DNA from: Thiocapsa rosea
Lineage (GTDB): Bacteria; Pseudomonadota; Gammaproteobacteria; Chromatiales; Chromatiaceae
Direction of reading: 5' to 3'
DNA length: 64,000 bases
Assembly: GCF_003634315.1 (NCBI RefSeq)
Contig: NZ_RBXL01000002.1
Coordinates: 1 to 64,000 of the forward strand
Position 1 is the stretch's first letter. Every line of letters begins with the position of its first letter. This document shows, piece after piece, positions 1 through 8,691 of this stretch. Under the pieces are notes generated by a model. That model was not told the DNA's origin and did not search any database. It worked only from the letters and a program-made list of their open reading frames with translations. A program made the position numbers and the translations under genes.

Positions 1-1
1 C

Positions 2-625
2 GATCGGGGCGCATCGGCCATCGCCGAGGCGGTTGGCGCAGTGCCCGCGCAGAGTGGCCATCCCAAGCGGGGCTTGCGCGCGGAGCTGGATGATCTAATC
101 GCCGAGGCCCTGGAGTTGCTCGATACCGAGGGCCGGGCGCCGTCGCGGTGGCCGGGCGAGGATCTGGCGCAGTGCGTCGATGCTTATCTGGATCAGCCCC
201 CTGCCCTCTTGGGATCCGGGGACGCGACGGGCTTCACGGCGGAGTTTCCCCACGGCAAGCGCGCCTCTTCGCTCTGCGAGGTCGCGACGGATCAGACCCA
301 CCCCTGGTATGGCCACGGCCTGGCGTTGCGGCAGCGCTTCCCCGTGTCGGTGACATCGGACGTGGAGGGTCGGCACCTGGCGCTCGAGCTGAACGCGCGC
401 GCCTTGAGCGAGACCCCGATGGGCTATGGGTTCGGCAGCTTCGGCTATGAGGAGGGGACGCTTGCGTTCCAGGCGTTCTTCCCGAACACGGCCTATCAGG
501 CGGGATTGGTGACGAATCTCTATCTGTCCTGCGCCGAGCGGGCGCGGATGCTGTCGGTACTGCTGACCGGGGTGGATTGGACGGAGGATTCGTTCGATCC
601 AGAGCGGTCGGCGGCGAGTGGTTGA
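2..625 (+). CDS. Hypothetical protein, 5' end outside window
   Basis: The reading frame is open back to the window edge, so the GTG at 41 need not be the real start. I do not recognise the family. The visible part is about 207 residues, with no membrane segment and an aromatic-rich middle. It ends 58 bases before the convergent stop of the SrfA-like gene, so the two transcripts converge. Soluble, function unknown. Confidence 0.5.
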   Translation, partial: DRGASAIAEAVGAVPAQSGHPKRGLRAELDDLIAEALELLDTEGRAPSRWPGEDLAQCVDAYLDQPPALLGSGDATGFTAEFPHGKRASSLCEVATDQTHPWYGHGLALRQRFPVSVTSDVEGRHLALELNARALSETPMGYGFGSFGYEEGTLAFQAFFPNTAYQAGLVTNLYLSCAERARMLSVLLTGVDWTEDSFDPERSAASG

Positions 626-682
626 GGGGTGGCCCCTTGGTCGTCAGGTTGCGGGATGCGGCTCGATTCGACGTTCGGCTGT

Positions 683-2878
683 TTATCGACGTCGTCCAAG
701 ACAAAGGCTGCTGCCGTTTCCTCTGCAGATCACCCGCCCGCTCGCATCGTAAGCGGCATAGGACGTCGGGATGATGACGCGATCACTGCACCGGTAAGAG
801 AGATCGCCGCGCCAGGTGTTGCGGCCGATCTTGCGCAGGCCGCAGTTGCGGCATAAGGGGTTGGTGGAGGTCACGCGGGCGACGCGCTTGCTGGTCAGCG
901 GATCGATGGTCACGATGTCTCGGACGCGGTCGCCGTCCCAGCCGGCGGTCGGGTCAATGGTGAGGCTTCCGATGCAGTCTCCGCGCATGGCGAAGGCGCC
1001 GCTCTCTTTGGGAGGCGGATGCGCTTGGGCCACGACGGGTTTCGGTGGCGGCGGGCGGCACGGACCGATCCGCTCGCCGAGTTCCCGCCGGACCGGTCGC
1101 AGCGTCGGGGCGGACTCGCGCTTGAGGTCGCGCTCCAGTGCGACGAGTCGGGTGCAGTCCGTGCCGGCCTCGGCGAGGCGTCGGGTGTAGCGGTCGATCC
1201 GATCGCAGTCGGTGATCGGCGCCTTGAGTGCCTCGCGCGCACTGGCGTAGCGCGGGTCGCCTTGGTCCGCGAGACCTGCCGCCAGCGCGCGGGCCTTGGT
1301 GCAGTCTCCACCGATGGCCGCGATCTGCTCCTCGAGCGCGTCGGCCTCGATGCAGATCTGGAGTTCGGGTGCGAGTCGGGTGCGGATGTCGAGGAAGCGC
1401 AGGTTGTTTCGGTAGGCATCGAGCCCGTCGGCCAGTGCCCGAAGACGTTCACAGTCACCGTTCGCCTCGGCGAAGCCTTGCTCCAGGTCGTTCAGGGCCG
1501 CGCATTGGCGCAGCGCGATAGCGAGCCTCTCGGCGATGGCGGCGAGCGGCTCGCGCTCCGGGGCATGGCGTGACAGGGTCTCGTCGAGTCCGGCGAGGGC
1601 CAGACAGTCGTCCTGCGAGCGGGCCAGCTCGCCTTCCAGACGATCGGCCAGGTCGCAGCGCGCGAGGGCCTCGTCGAGCCCGCGCCGGATCTCGCTTAAG
1701 GGTGGGCGGCTTGCGTCCAGCTCGACGGAGGCGGGGGCGGTCTCGCGCGCCAGGGTGCGCAGTGCCGTGCAGTCGGTCGACACCTCGGTCAGCCGCGGGC
1801 CGAGCGTCTCGGCGAGACGGCAGGCGGCGCGTGCGCGATCCAGGCCGATGCGCAGTGCGGCCAGCTCGCTCCGGGGTGCTTCGAGCGTCGCGATCTCTTG
1901 GTCCAGCTCGGCGACGGCGAGGCAGTCGCCGGCGACCGCATCGAGGCGTTGGACGAGTCCCGCGACCCGCGTGCAGGCCAAGATCCTTCGGTCCAGCTCG
2001 GCCTTTAAGGCGCGGAAGGGTTCGCGCTCGAGGTCGTAGAAGGCGAGTTCTTCGTCCAAGGCGGGCAGATGATCGCAGGGCGGCTCGGTCGCGAGCCGCT
2101 CGGTGAAGAGTGCGGCCTCCTCGCAGATGCCGATCTCGGTGAGGACCGCCATGCGGAGGTCCGCGTAGCGTGCGTCCTCCCGATCGAATCGCTCCAAGCG
2201 GGACGCGATCTCCAACAGGGGCGCGACCGGGTCGCAGTGGTTGGCCAGCGCGGCGTCGAGATCCTCGCGCAAGCCCTGCTCGGTCTCCTCCAGTTGCCAG
2301 AGCCAGCCACCCAAGGCGAGACCGAGTCCCAGCGTTGCGAAAGCGATCAAGCCGAGAACGGGCAGGATCCACGCGGGCCGGCGTGGCGGGGGCGGCACGG
2401 CTGCGGGATCCGGCGCACCGGCTGCGCGCGGCGGTCGGCCGGGGTCGGTCCCGCCCCAGGAGATCAGGACCGGGGCGGCGCCGATCACATAGACCGCCTC
2501 GTCGCCCGGGTAGACGATGGCGCGCTTCAGGAGCTGCGCGGGCTCGGGATCCTCCGGCTCGCGACGAGTCAGCTCGTCTGCGAGATGCGAGATCGCGTTC
2601 AGGTGATCGTCGAGGATTCGCCGCGCCGCGGCCTGCGCCTCGTCGGGCAGATCCGACAAAGGCCGCGGTTGTCCGGCCAGCGCGCTGGTCCAGGTGATCG
2701 TACCCGAGCCGTCGAGGGCGATCTCGGGCCGGGCGAAGATGGCGGCCGTTGACCCCGGCAGGTGGCGTCGCAGGGTGCGGCCGAGTGCGTCGAATCGCTG
2801 CCAGGGGTGATCCGGCGGCAAGGCATCCGCGGGCGGACCGGCGTAGATCAGGGTCAGGATACGAACCGATGTTGTCAT
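683..2878 (-). CDS. SrfA-like membrane protein with repeated Cys segments
   Basis: A 731-residue protein. Residues 1-150 form a cytoplasmic domain ending in a 'VYVIGAAPVLISWG' strand that resembles the N-terminal domain of the SrfA family. A Pro-rich stretch leads to one membrane helix around 172-196. Then follow about eight degenerate repeats of some 60 residues, each with a conserved Cys (patterns such as 'GDC..L..L'), apparently helical. The C-terminal 100 residues hold a separate Cys-rich, probably periplasmic domain. A GGGAG ribosome site lies 7 bases before the ATG. The SrfA name rests on remembered N-terminal likeness; no SrfB or SrfC partner is visible. Confidence 0.6.
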   Translation of the reverse strand: MTTSVRILTLIYAGPPADALPPDHPWQRFDALGRTLRRHLPGSTAAIFARPEIALDGSGTITWTSALAGQPRPLSDLPDEAQAAARRILDDHLNAISHLADELTRREPEDPEPAQLLKRAIVYPGDEAVYVIGAAPVLISWGGTDPGRPPRAAGAPDPAAVPPPPRRPAWILPVLGLIAFATLGLGLALGGWLWQLEETEQGLREDLDAALANHCDPVAPLLEIASRLERFDREDARYADLRMAVLTEIGICEEAALFTERLATEPPCDHLPALDEELAFYDLEREPFRALKAELDRRILACTRVAGLVQRLDAVAGDCLAVAELDQEIATLEAPRSELAALRIGLDRARAACRLAETLGPRLTEVSTDCTALRTLARETAPASVELDASRPPLSEIRRGLDEALARCDLADRLEGELARSQDDCLALAGLDETLSRHAPEREPLAAIAERLAIALRQCAALNDLEQGFAEANGDCERLRALADGLDAYRNNLRFLDIRTRLAPELQICIEADALEEQIAAIGGDCTKARALAAGLADQGDPRYASAREALKAPITDCDRIDRYTRRLAEAGTDCTRLVALERDLKRESAPTLRPVRRELGERIGPCRPPPPKPVVAQAHPPPKESGAFAMRGDCIGSLTIDPTAGWDGDRVRDIVTIDPLTSKRVARVTSTNPLCRNCGLRKIGRNTWRGDLSYRCSDRVIIPTSYAAYDASGRVICRGNGSSLCLGRRR

Positions 2879-3147
2879 CGCGTGCTCCCGTGCTGTCGAT
2901 GTGACGTCCTGGGAGGATTCTAAACCGTGTTCGGAGTCAGCGATGTGATCTGGGCTGGATGATGTGCTGCGGGCTGGGTCGGAGTTGGAAGCGGCACGGC
3001 GGCAGGAGATGGTGGCGGGTTTGATTCGGGGTGCGATGAGGCTACGGACCGCGCGTCAAAGGACCAAGTGAGAGAATGGGTATCGGCGACCCGTGAAAGA
3101 TCAGGCGGCGGTCGACTCGGTGTCGAGCCCAGACCAGGAGTGATGCG

Positions 3148-3579
3148 ATGACCGCCGACGATTCCCACGACCTGAACCGCTACCTCCGGGCGCAGGAGAA
3201 CGACTACGCCCCTGCCCTCGCCGAGATCCGCTCGGGCCGCAAGCGCACGCACTGGATGTGGTACATCTTCCCGCAGCTCGACGGGCTCGGGTTCAGCGAG
3301 ACGGCGCGGCGTTATGCGATCCGCGGTCTCGACGAGGCGCGGGCGTATCTCGGCCATCCGGTGCTCGGGCCGCGGTTGGTCGAGTGTGCCGAGGCGGTGC
3401 TCGCGGTTCAGGGACGCTCGGCGCGGGAGATCTTCGGGACGCCGGATGATTTGAAGCTGCGTTCGTGTGTGACGTTGTTTGCGGAGGGGTCGGCGGCGGG
3501 GTCGGTGTTTCGGTGGGTGTTGGAGGTGTATTTCGGAGGTGAGGCGGATGGGAGGACGTTGCGACTCTTGGAACGTTGA
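3148..3579 (+). CDS. DUF1810 family protein
   Basis: 143 residues, full length for DUF1810 (COG5579, once described as calpastatin-like). Family hallmarks are 'DLNRYLRAQE', 'GRKRTHWMWYIFPQL' and 'DDLKLRSCVTLFAE'. The biochemical role of the family is unknown; it is a soluble helical protein. AGGAG lies 8 bases before the ATG. It stands alone, divergent from the SrfA-like gene, with 269 bases between them in which I see no gene. Confidence 0.88.
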   Translation: MTADDSHDLNRYLRAQENDYAPALAEIRSGRKRTHWMWYIFPQLDGLGFSETARRYAIRGLDEARAYLGHPVLGPRLVECAEAVLAVQGRSAREIFGTPDDLKLRSCVTLFAEGSAAGSVFRWVLEVYFGGEADGRTLRLLER

Positions 3580-3698
3580 CAGCGGCTCATCCTGTCCGGC
3601 GCCAACAGGGATGATTTGAAGCTAGCCGATGATGATATGGGTCTTGCCGTTGCCGAAGAACTCGTTGATCGATGGACATCCCTGTCCTTCGTTATCCC

Positions 3699-3773
3699 TT
3701 ACTGGCTGCCGGCTAGGACAGCCAGGATCCAAAAGATCGCCGCTGCGATCTGTAGTCCACTTGCTAGGTCCAT
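3699..3773 (-). CDS. Small hydrophobic peptide, 24 residues
   Basis: A 24-codon frame encodes M-D-L-A followed by a single hydrophobic helix (roughly residues 6-22, rich in Ala, Ile, Leu, Trp) and G-S-Q. The Shine-Dalgarno AGGAGG is perfect and sits 7 bases before the ATG. The leader carries a GGAGGACCTCC palindrome (3808-3818) and, further up, the long hairpin at 3886-3919. Structured leader plus tiny hydrophobic product is the layout of type I toxins (Ibs, TisB style), but no antisense RNA can be shown here. It could equally be a harmless membrane micro-protein or chance. Confidence 0.45.
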   Translation of the reverse strand: MDLASGLQIAAAIFWILAVLAGSQ

Positions 3774-3885
3774 AAAGGAACCTCCTGGAGAAGCTCGCTT
3801 GTTCTTAGGAGGACCTCCGAGTAATCTGAAGGCTGCGAGACCCGTAGACCACCCATCTGCCCTCGGTAGAACTGGTTTACGCCCT

Positions 3886-3919
3886 GAAGCCCTATGGAGT
3901 TCGAGCTCCATGGGGCTTC
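3886..3919. terminator. Long hairpin, possible terminator or leader structure
   Basis: An almost perfect inverted repeat: GAAGCCC.TATGGAG, a 6-base loop, CTCCAT.GGGGCTTC. On the plus strand it is followed by GCCTTTTGT, as in a weak intrinsic terminator for whatever reads in from the DUF1810 side. On the minus strand it lies in the leader of the 24-residue peptide. Confidence 0.5.
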
Positions 3920-4368
3920 GCCTTTTGTAGGCTATCACAATCTTTCTGACTGACCGATTCGGAAAACACAAGATCTTGTGCATCGCCGTTTTAGCACTAC
4001 AAGATCGTGTTTCGAGACCTGGCCATCAGAGAGATCGAAGAATGCACCCTGATGCTACAGGCCCTTGCTTGACTTATCCACAATCGCGCATGAAGGGAGC
4101 AATGGCACGCGCTATTGGAATGTAACTATCTGATAATGAAAGTTGGTGGATTATAACCGTCGCCGTTGTATTCCAGTAAGCGTTCACGAACTTGTCAACC
4201 TACTCTGCTTTAAAGCCGCTTTTCCTCCATGCTTCCCAGCGCTTTGACCTCGTGAAATGACTCTTCCAGAACCTAGGCTTTCTCAGTTCCACCGCGGTTG
4301 GTGGACCGCAAGACCAAGACGCTCGGCACCAATCTACTCGACCTTCAACGCGCTTCGAGATGTGCGGC

Positions 4369-4969
4369 TTACGGATCGAATCCGCCGTCCTTCGAGACCA
4401 CCCGAAACACCCGGCCCGGATCTCGTTGGACCAACTCTCCCAGGTAGAACGCCAGATGGAAGTCAAGCGCGTTGCGCCCGGCCCCCCCGATCCCCCCGAT
4501 CCCCCCGATCCTGACGTAGCGGGCATGCTCCCCGAGCCGCTGCATGGCGTTGGTGAAGTCGAACGGGATGCGGTTCTGCTGGATCCCCACGAATACCGGC
4601 AAGTGCACCTCCTCGCCCTGGAGACCGGCAAGGTCCGTCGGCTGGAGGCTTTTGTAGGCGATGAAGAAGCAGCACAATTCAGGGCGGAGCCAGGAAATAG
4701 ATCGGCTTTAGCGGCAGCAGTTGGCGGGCATCCTCGCTCAGGCGGTCCATGTAATCGATCCACAGCTCTACGAGACGCTCGCGGTCGATCAGGGTGATCT
4801 TGCGCCGTTCCTGGCTGCGGTCCTCGTCATGGGCGTCCTTGGTGAAGCGACCGGTGGTGACGAAGAGGCCAACGTCATTGTCACTGAGGACGGCCATGAC
4901 GAGTCCTCTGGCCAGGTCCGCGGCCTTTTCGTAATCGGCGGGATAGGCCGATTCGGTTAAGCGGCCCCG
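4369..4969 (-). pseudogene. Frameshifted, truncated Mrr-like restriction endonuclease
   Basis: Read on the minus strand, the segment 'GLFVTTGRFTKDAHDED' followed by 'ITLIDRERLVELW' is the end of an Mrr-type PD-(D/E)xK nuclease domain. The frame stops at 4679, and the continuation ('ELCCFFIAYKSLQPTDL') lies in another frame one base away, so a single-base indel splits the gene. The frame also stays open upstream of the 4897 ATG ('SAYPADYEKAADLARGLV'), but the N-terminal catalytic half is missing. A GATCCCCCC triplet repeat inside the 3' part encodes Gly-Ile-Gly repeats. Dead remnant of a type IV-like system. Confidence 0.6.
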
Positions 4970-5069
4970 CCCGCTTTGGCCAAATTGCCGAGCCGTTTGC
5001 GGGTGGGCCTGGTTTGTTGGACGAAGCCGCTACGCGGAGGAGGCTCTGCGTCGGCGTCGGCCTTAAAAT

Positions 5070-5123
5070 GTAACCTCATGCCCTCGCTCGCGAGGGGTTG
5101 CCTGTTCAACATCATGAGGTTAC
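5070..5123. repeat. Inverted repeat upstream of integrase gene
   Basis: GTAACCTCATG (5070-5080) and CATGAGGTTAC (5113-5123) are perfect 11-base arms around a 32-base spacer, ending six bases before the integrase ATG. It may be an operator or leader hairpin for the integrase-transposase pair, or part of the left end of the IS91-type element. Confidence 0.6.
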
Positions 5124-5129
5124 GCCAGC

Positions 5130-5908
5130 ATGTCGGTCTCCTGCAAAGAGCAATTCGAGCGCCACTACGAGGCGCATCTCAAGCACCTTCGGCTCAAGGG
5201 TCTGCAACCGAAGACCATCGAAGCCTACGCGCGCGCCGTGCGGACGGTCGGTGCCTATTTTGACGGCTGCATTGAGGATCTGTCCGAACAGCAGTTGCTG
5301 GACTATTTTACCGATCGGCTCGCAACCCACTCCTGGAGTGCCGTCAAGCTCGACCTCTACGGATTGAAGTTCTACTACGCCCACGTGCTGCGCAAGCCCT
5401 GGACGAGCGTGGATCTGGTCAAGCCTCCCAAGGGGCAGCGCTTGCCGGATATCGTCACGGTCGAGGAGACCCGGCGGCTGATCGAGGCCACACGGATGCT
5501 CAGCTACCGCGTGTTCTTCTTCACCCTCTACAGCCTCGGGCTGCGCCTCGGCGAGGGGCTGGCGCTGACGGTCGCCGATATCGATGCGGCGCGCCGGCGC
5601 GTGCACATCCGCGCGGGCAAGGGCAACAAGGACCGCTTCGTGCCCCTGCCGGCGACGACGCTGGAGGTGCTGCGCCGCTTCTGGCGGCTGCACCGCAATC
5701 CGGTGCTGCTGTTTCCCAATCGCGCGGGCGGACTCGCGGCCGCGGCTGCGGCATCCACCCCGCTGGATCGCGGCGGCGTACAGCTGGCCCTGCGCAAGGT
5801 CGTCGCGGCGTGCGGGCTTAAAAAAAGATCACGCCCCACAGTCTTCGCCACAGCGATGCCACACATCTGATCGAGGCCGGTGTCGATCTGCTGGAAGTCC
5901 AGAAGATC
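5130..5908 (+). pseudogene. Tyrosine recombinase of IS91-type element, 5' part
   Basis: Phage-integrase family protein with N-terminal SAM-like domain and a catalytic domain including the first Arg ('YSLGLRLGEGLAL') and 'GKGNKDRFVPLP'. A run of seven A at about 5820 puts the downstream sequence out of frame; with six A the frame continues as '[26 protein letters not shown]', i.e. the HxLRH box. The gene is then cut at 5908 by the IS21-family element and its last codons reappear at 8626. Such integrases regularly precede the Y2 transposase in IS91 relatives. Confidence 0.8.
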
Positions 5909-6116
5909 TGCGTATTCCGGCCCAATCCGGCCACCCATTCTGATTGAAAGCGGCCACCCATTCTGGTTCAAACCGGCCACCGATTCCGGCTGAATCCGGC
6001 CACCGATTCCGGCGCAAAGCGGCCACCGATTCCGGTTGATCCGGCCACCGCGGCCGGGGCCTCGCCACACGGGATAACCCTGCGTAGGGTGCCTCCTCTT
6101 TTCAGGAGGTGCTCAG

Positions 6117-7658
6117 ATGCCAAGACAGAGGTTATCCATGCGAAAAGTCGACGATGTGCTGCGGTTGAAATGGGGTTCCGGGCGGTCGGTGCGGGAGATC
6201 GCCCGTGCGCTCGGGATCGGGCGAACAACGGTGTCGGAGTACTTGGATCGCGCCGAGGCGGCAGGGCTGTCCTGGCCGTTACCCGAGGGTCTGAGTGCGG
6301 ACGAGTTGGAGCGACGGCTGTTCAAGCCGGGCGGGCGCCCCGCCGAGCGCGGGCTGGTTGAGCCCGATTTTGATGTCGTTCACCGGGAGCTGCGGCGCAA
6401 AGGCGTCACGCTGTTCCTGCTCTGGCAGGAGTACCGCGAGCGCCATCCCGAGGGCTATTCCTACAGCCAATTCTGCGCCCGCTACAGCGTCTGGAAGGGT
6501 CGGGTGGATGTGGTCATGCGCCAGACCCATCGGGCCGGGGAGAAGCTCTTCGTCGACTACGCCGGGCAGACGGCGGCGGTGATCGATCCCGACAGCGGGG
6601 AGATCCGCACGGCGCAGATCTTCGTGGCGGTGCTCGGGGCCTCCAACTACACCTATGCCGAGGCAACCTGGACGCAGGCGCTCCCCGACTGGATCGGCGC
6701 GCAGGTGCGCGCGCTGAACTTTCTCGGCGGTTGCCCGGACATCATCGTTCCCGACAATCTGAAAAGCGCCGTCAGCAAGGCTCACCGTTACGAGCCGGAT
6801 CTGAACCCGACCTACCAGGATTTTGCCGCCCATTACGGACTGGCGGTGATCCCGGCACGGGTGCGCAAACCGCGGGATAAGGCCAAGGCCGAAGGCGGTG
6901 TGCTCTTGGTCGAACGCTGGATCCTGGCGCGCCTGCGCCATCAGGAGTTCTTCTCGCTTACCGAGCTCAACGGGGTCATTGCCACCCACCTGCAGGCCCT
7001 CAATACCCGTCCCTTCAAAAAGCTCGACGGCTCGCGCCTGAGCCAATTCGAGGCGATCGATCGACCGGCCCTGCGCGCGCTGCCGGCAACCGCCTATGAG
7101 TACGCCGAATGGCGTAAGGCACGGGTGGCGCCGAACATTCACATCGAGGTCGACGGGCATTACTACTCGGTGCCGCACGCCCTGGTCAAACGCCAGGTCG
7201 ACGTGCGCCTGACCGCTACCACGGTGGAGGTCCTGCACCACGGCCAGCGGGTCGCCAGCCATGTCCGCAGCGCCCGCCGGGGCGGCTACACCACGGTGAC
7301 CGACCACATGCCCGAGCGCCATCAACGCGCCCTGGAGTGGACCCCGGAACGCCTGCAGCGCTGGGCGCATACCATCGGCCCGGCCACCGCTGCCGTCACC
7401 ACGCAACTGCTCGGCGCGCGGCGCCATCCACAACAGGCCTTCAATGCCTGTTTCGGGGTGCTGCGCCTGAGCACGGCCTACAGCGAGGCCCGCCTGGAGG
7501 CGGCCTGTGCACGCGCGCTCACCCTCGGCACCGTCAGCTACAAAAGCCTCGCCACGATCCTGGAGAAAGGGCTTGATCAGCGGCCCTTGCCGACTCCCGA
7601 TCAGCAGAGTTTGCCGCTGGATCACGCCAATCTGCGCGGCGCCGACTACTACCACTAA
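6117..7658 (+). CDS. istA: IS21 family transposase IstA
   Basis: 513 residues, normal length for IstA. N-terminal HTH ('SVREIARALGIGRTTVSEYL'), then the DDE integrase core: 'KLFVDYAGQT' with the first Asp, 'IIVPDNLKSAV' with the second, and the Glu in 'DKAKAEGGVLLVERW'. A C-terminal Mu-type beta domain begins near 'IHIEVDGHYYSVP'. AGGAGG lies 7 bases before the ATG. Cuts and joins the IS ends together with IstB. Intact, so the element may still be active. Confidence 0.95.
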   Translation: MPRQRLSMRKVDDVLRLKWGSGRSVREIARALGIGRTTVSEYLDRAEAAGLSWPLPEGLSADELERRLFKPGGRPAERGLVEPDFDVVHRELRRKGVTLFLLWQEYRERHPEGYSYSQFCARYSVWKGRVDVVMRQTHRAGEKLFVDYAGQTAAVIDPDSGEIRTAQIFVAVLGASNYTYAEATWTQALPDWIGAQVRALNFLGGCPDIIVPDNLKSAVSKAHRYEPDLNPTYQDFAAHYGLAVIPARVRKPRDKAKAEGGVLLVERWILARLRHQEFFSLTELNGVIATHLQALNTRPFKKLDGSRLSQFEAIDRPALRALPATAYEYAEWRKARVAPNIHIEVDGHYYSVPHALVKRQVDVRLTATTVEVLHHGQRVASHVRSARRGGYTTVTDHMPERHQRALEWTPERLQRWAHTIGPATAAVTTQLLGARRHPQQAFNACFGVLRLSTAYSEARLEAACARALTLGTVSYKSLATILEKGLDQRPLPTPDQQSLPLDHANLRGADYYH

Positions 7659-7715
7659 CCGTCACTATGACCCCGTCCAACGACGGGGTCCTCACCCGTT
7701 ACGGAGACCATCGCC

Positions 7716-8471
7716 ATGTTGCTTCACCCCACCCTGGAGACCCTCGCGCAACTGCGCCTCGACGGCATGCTCAAGGCCCTGCAGGAACAACTCCAGATGC
7801 CGGAGATTCAAACCCTGAGCTTCGAGGAGCGCCTCGGCCTGCTGCTCGATCGCGAACTGAGCACGCGTGAGAATCGACGCCTCAAGACCCGGCTGAAACA
7901 GGCCAAGCTGCGTGAGCCGGCCGCCATCGAAGACCTCGACTACCGCACGCACCGCGGCCTGGACAAAGCCCTGATGAGCCGCCTGGCGACCGGTCAGTGG
8001 ATCGGCGAGCACCTCAACGTCATCCTCACCGGGCCGACCGGCGTCGGAAAAACGTGGATCGCGTGCGCCCTGGCCCACAAGGCCTGCCGCGACGGCTTCA
8101 CCGTGCGCTATCTGCGCCTGCCCCGGCTGCTGCAGGATCTGGCGATGGCCCGCGCCGAGGGCCGCTACACCAAACTGCTCGCCGAACTGGCGCGCACCGA
8201 GCTGCTGGTCCTGGATGACTGGGGCTTGGCCCCTTTGAACGACGAGCAGCGGCGCGATCTGCTCGAAATCCTCGACGACCGTTTCAAGACGCGCGCCACC
8301 CTGGTCACCAGCCAACTCCCGGTCGCCCTTTGGCATGACTACCTCGGCGATCCGACACTCGCCGACGCCATCCTCGATCGCCTCGTGCACTGCGCCTACA
8401 AGATCAATTTGACCGGAGACTCGATGCGCAAACACTCCACCGGGTTGACAGACGATCCCGCCCTCGCGTAA
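7716..8471 (+). CDS. istB: IS21 family helper ATPase IstB
   Basis: 251 residues, AAA+ ATPase related to DnaC. Walker A is 'GPTGVGKTWIACALA' near residue 109, Walker B 'LLVLDDWG' near 166. It lies 57 bases downstream of istA in the same orientation, the standard IS21 order. IstB assembles on DNA and selects the target for IstA. Intact. Confidence 0.95.
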   Translation: MLLHPTLETLAQLRLDGMLKALQEQLQMPEIQTLSFEERLGLLLDRELSTRENRRLKTRLKQAKLREPAAIEDLDYRTHRGLDKALMSRLATGQWIGEHLNVILTGPTGVGKTWIACALAHKACRDGFTVRYLRLPRLLQDLAMARAEGRYTKLLAELARTELLVLDDWGLAPLNDEQRRDLLEILDDRFKTRATLVTSQLPVALWHDYLGDPTLADAILDRLVHCAYKINLTGDSMRKHSTGLTDDPALA

Positions 8472-8625
8472 CTACACCCATCCCGTGTCGCGGGGCCATT
8501 TCGGACCGGCCGCTTTGGCCAGAATCACCGGCCGCTTTCCTTCGGACTGACTGGCCGGATTGAATCAGAACCAGTGGCCACTTTCCTTCGGACCGGGTGG
8601 CCACTTTCGCCGGAATACGCACGGC

Positions 8626-8691
8626 AACGCCGAGCAGGCCATCAATGACGTGATGAGCGGCTTCTCCATCCACTGGAGGGGCGTGAAATGA
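8626..8691 (+). pseudogene. 3' remnant of the interrupted IS91-type integrase
   Basis: Directly after the IS21 right end the frame reads 'NAEQAINDVMSGFSIHWRGVK' and stops, the usual end of integrases that precede IS91 transposases. Its TGA overlaps the transposase ATG (ATGA), the original translational coupling. About 30 residues, including the catalytic Tyr region, are missing between this and the 5' part. Confidence 0.7.

Larger units (their letters stand above)
5909..8621 (+). mobile_element. IS21-family insertion sequence, complete
   Basis: 2713 bases bounded by the inverted ends TGCGTATTCCGGC (5909 on) and GCCGGAATACGCA (to 8621), starting TG and ending CA as IS21 elements do. Each end carries several copies of a CCGGCCACC-GATTCCGG-type subterminal repeat (five at the left, about four at the right), the expected transposase-binding sites. 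It contains istA and istB. The flanks (AGAAGATC left, CGGCAACG right) do not match, so no target duplication remains. Confidence 0.9.

Noticed and set aside
2920-3357. 145-residue minus-strand ORF opposite the DUF1810 gene
   Set aside because: Overlaps a gene with clear family motifs; no start signal.
4200-4763. 187-residue minus-strand ORF
   Set aside because: Ser/Arg/Pro-rich composition; it is the shadow of the broken Mrr-like gene in another frame.
6279-7655. 458-residue minus-strand ORF opposite istA
   Set aside because: Antisense shadow of a GC-rich transposase gene; no motif and no ribosome site.
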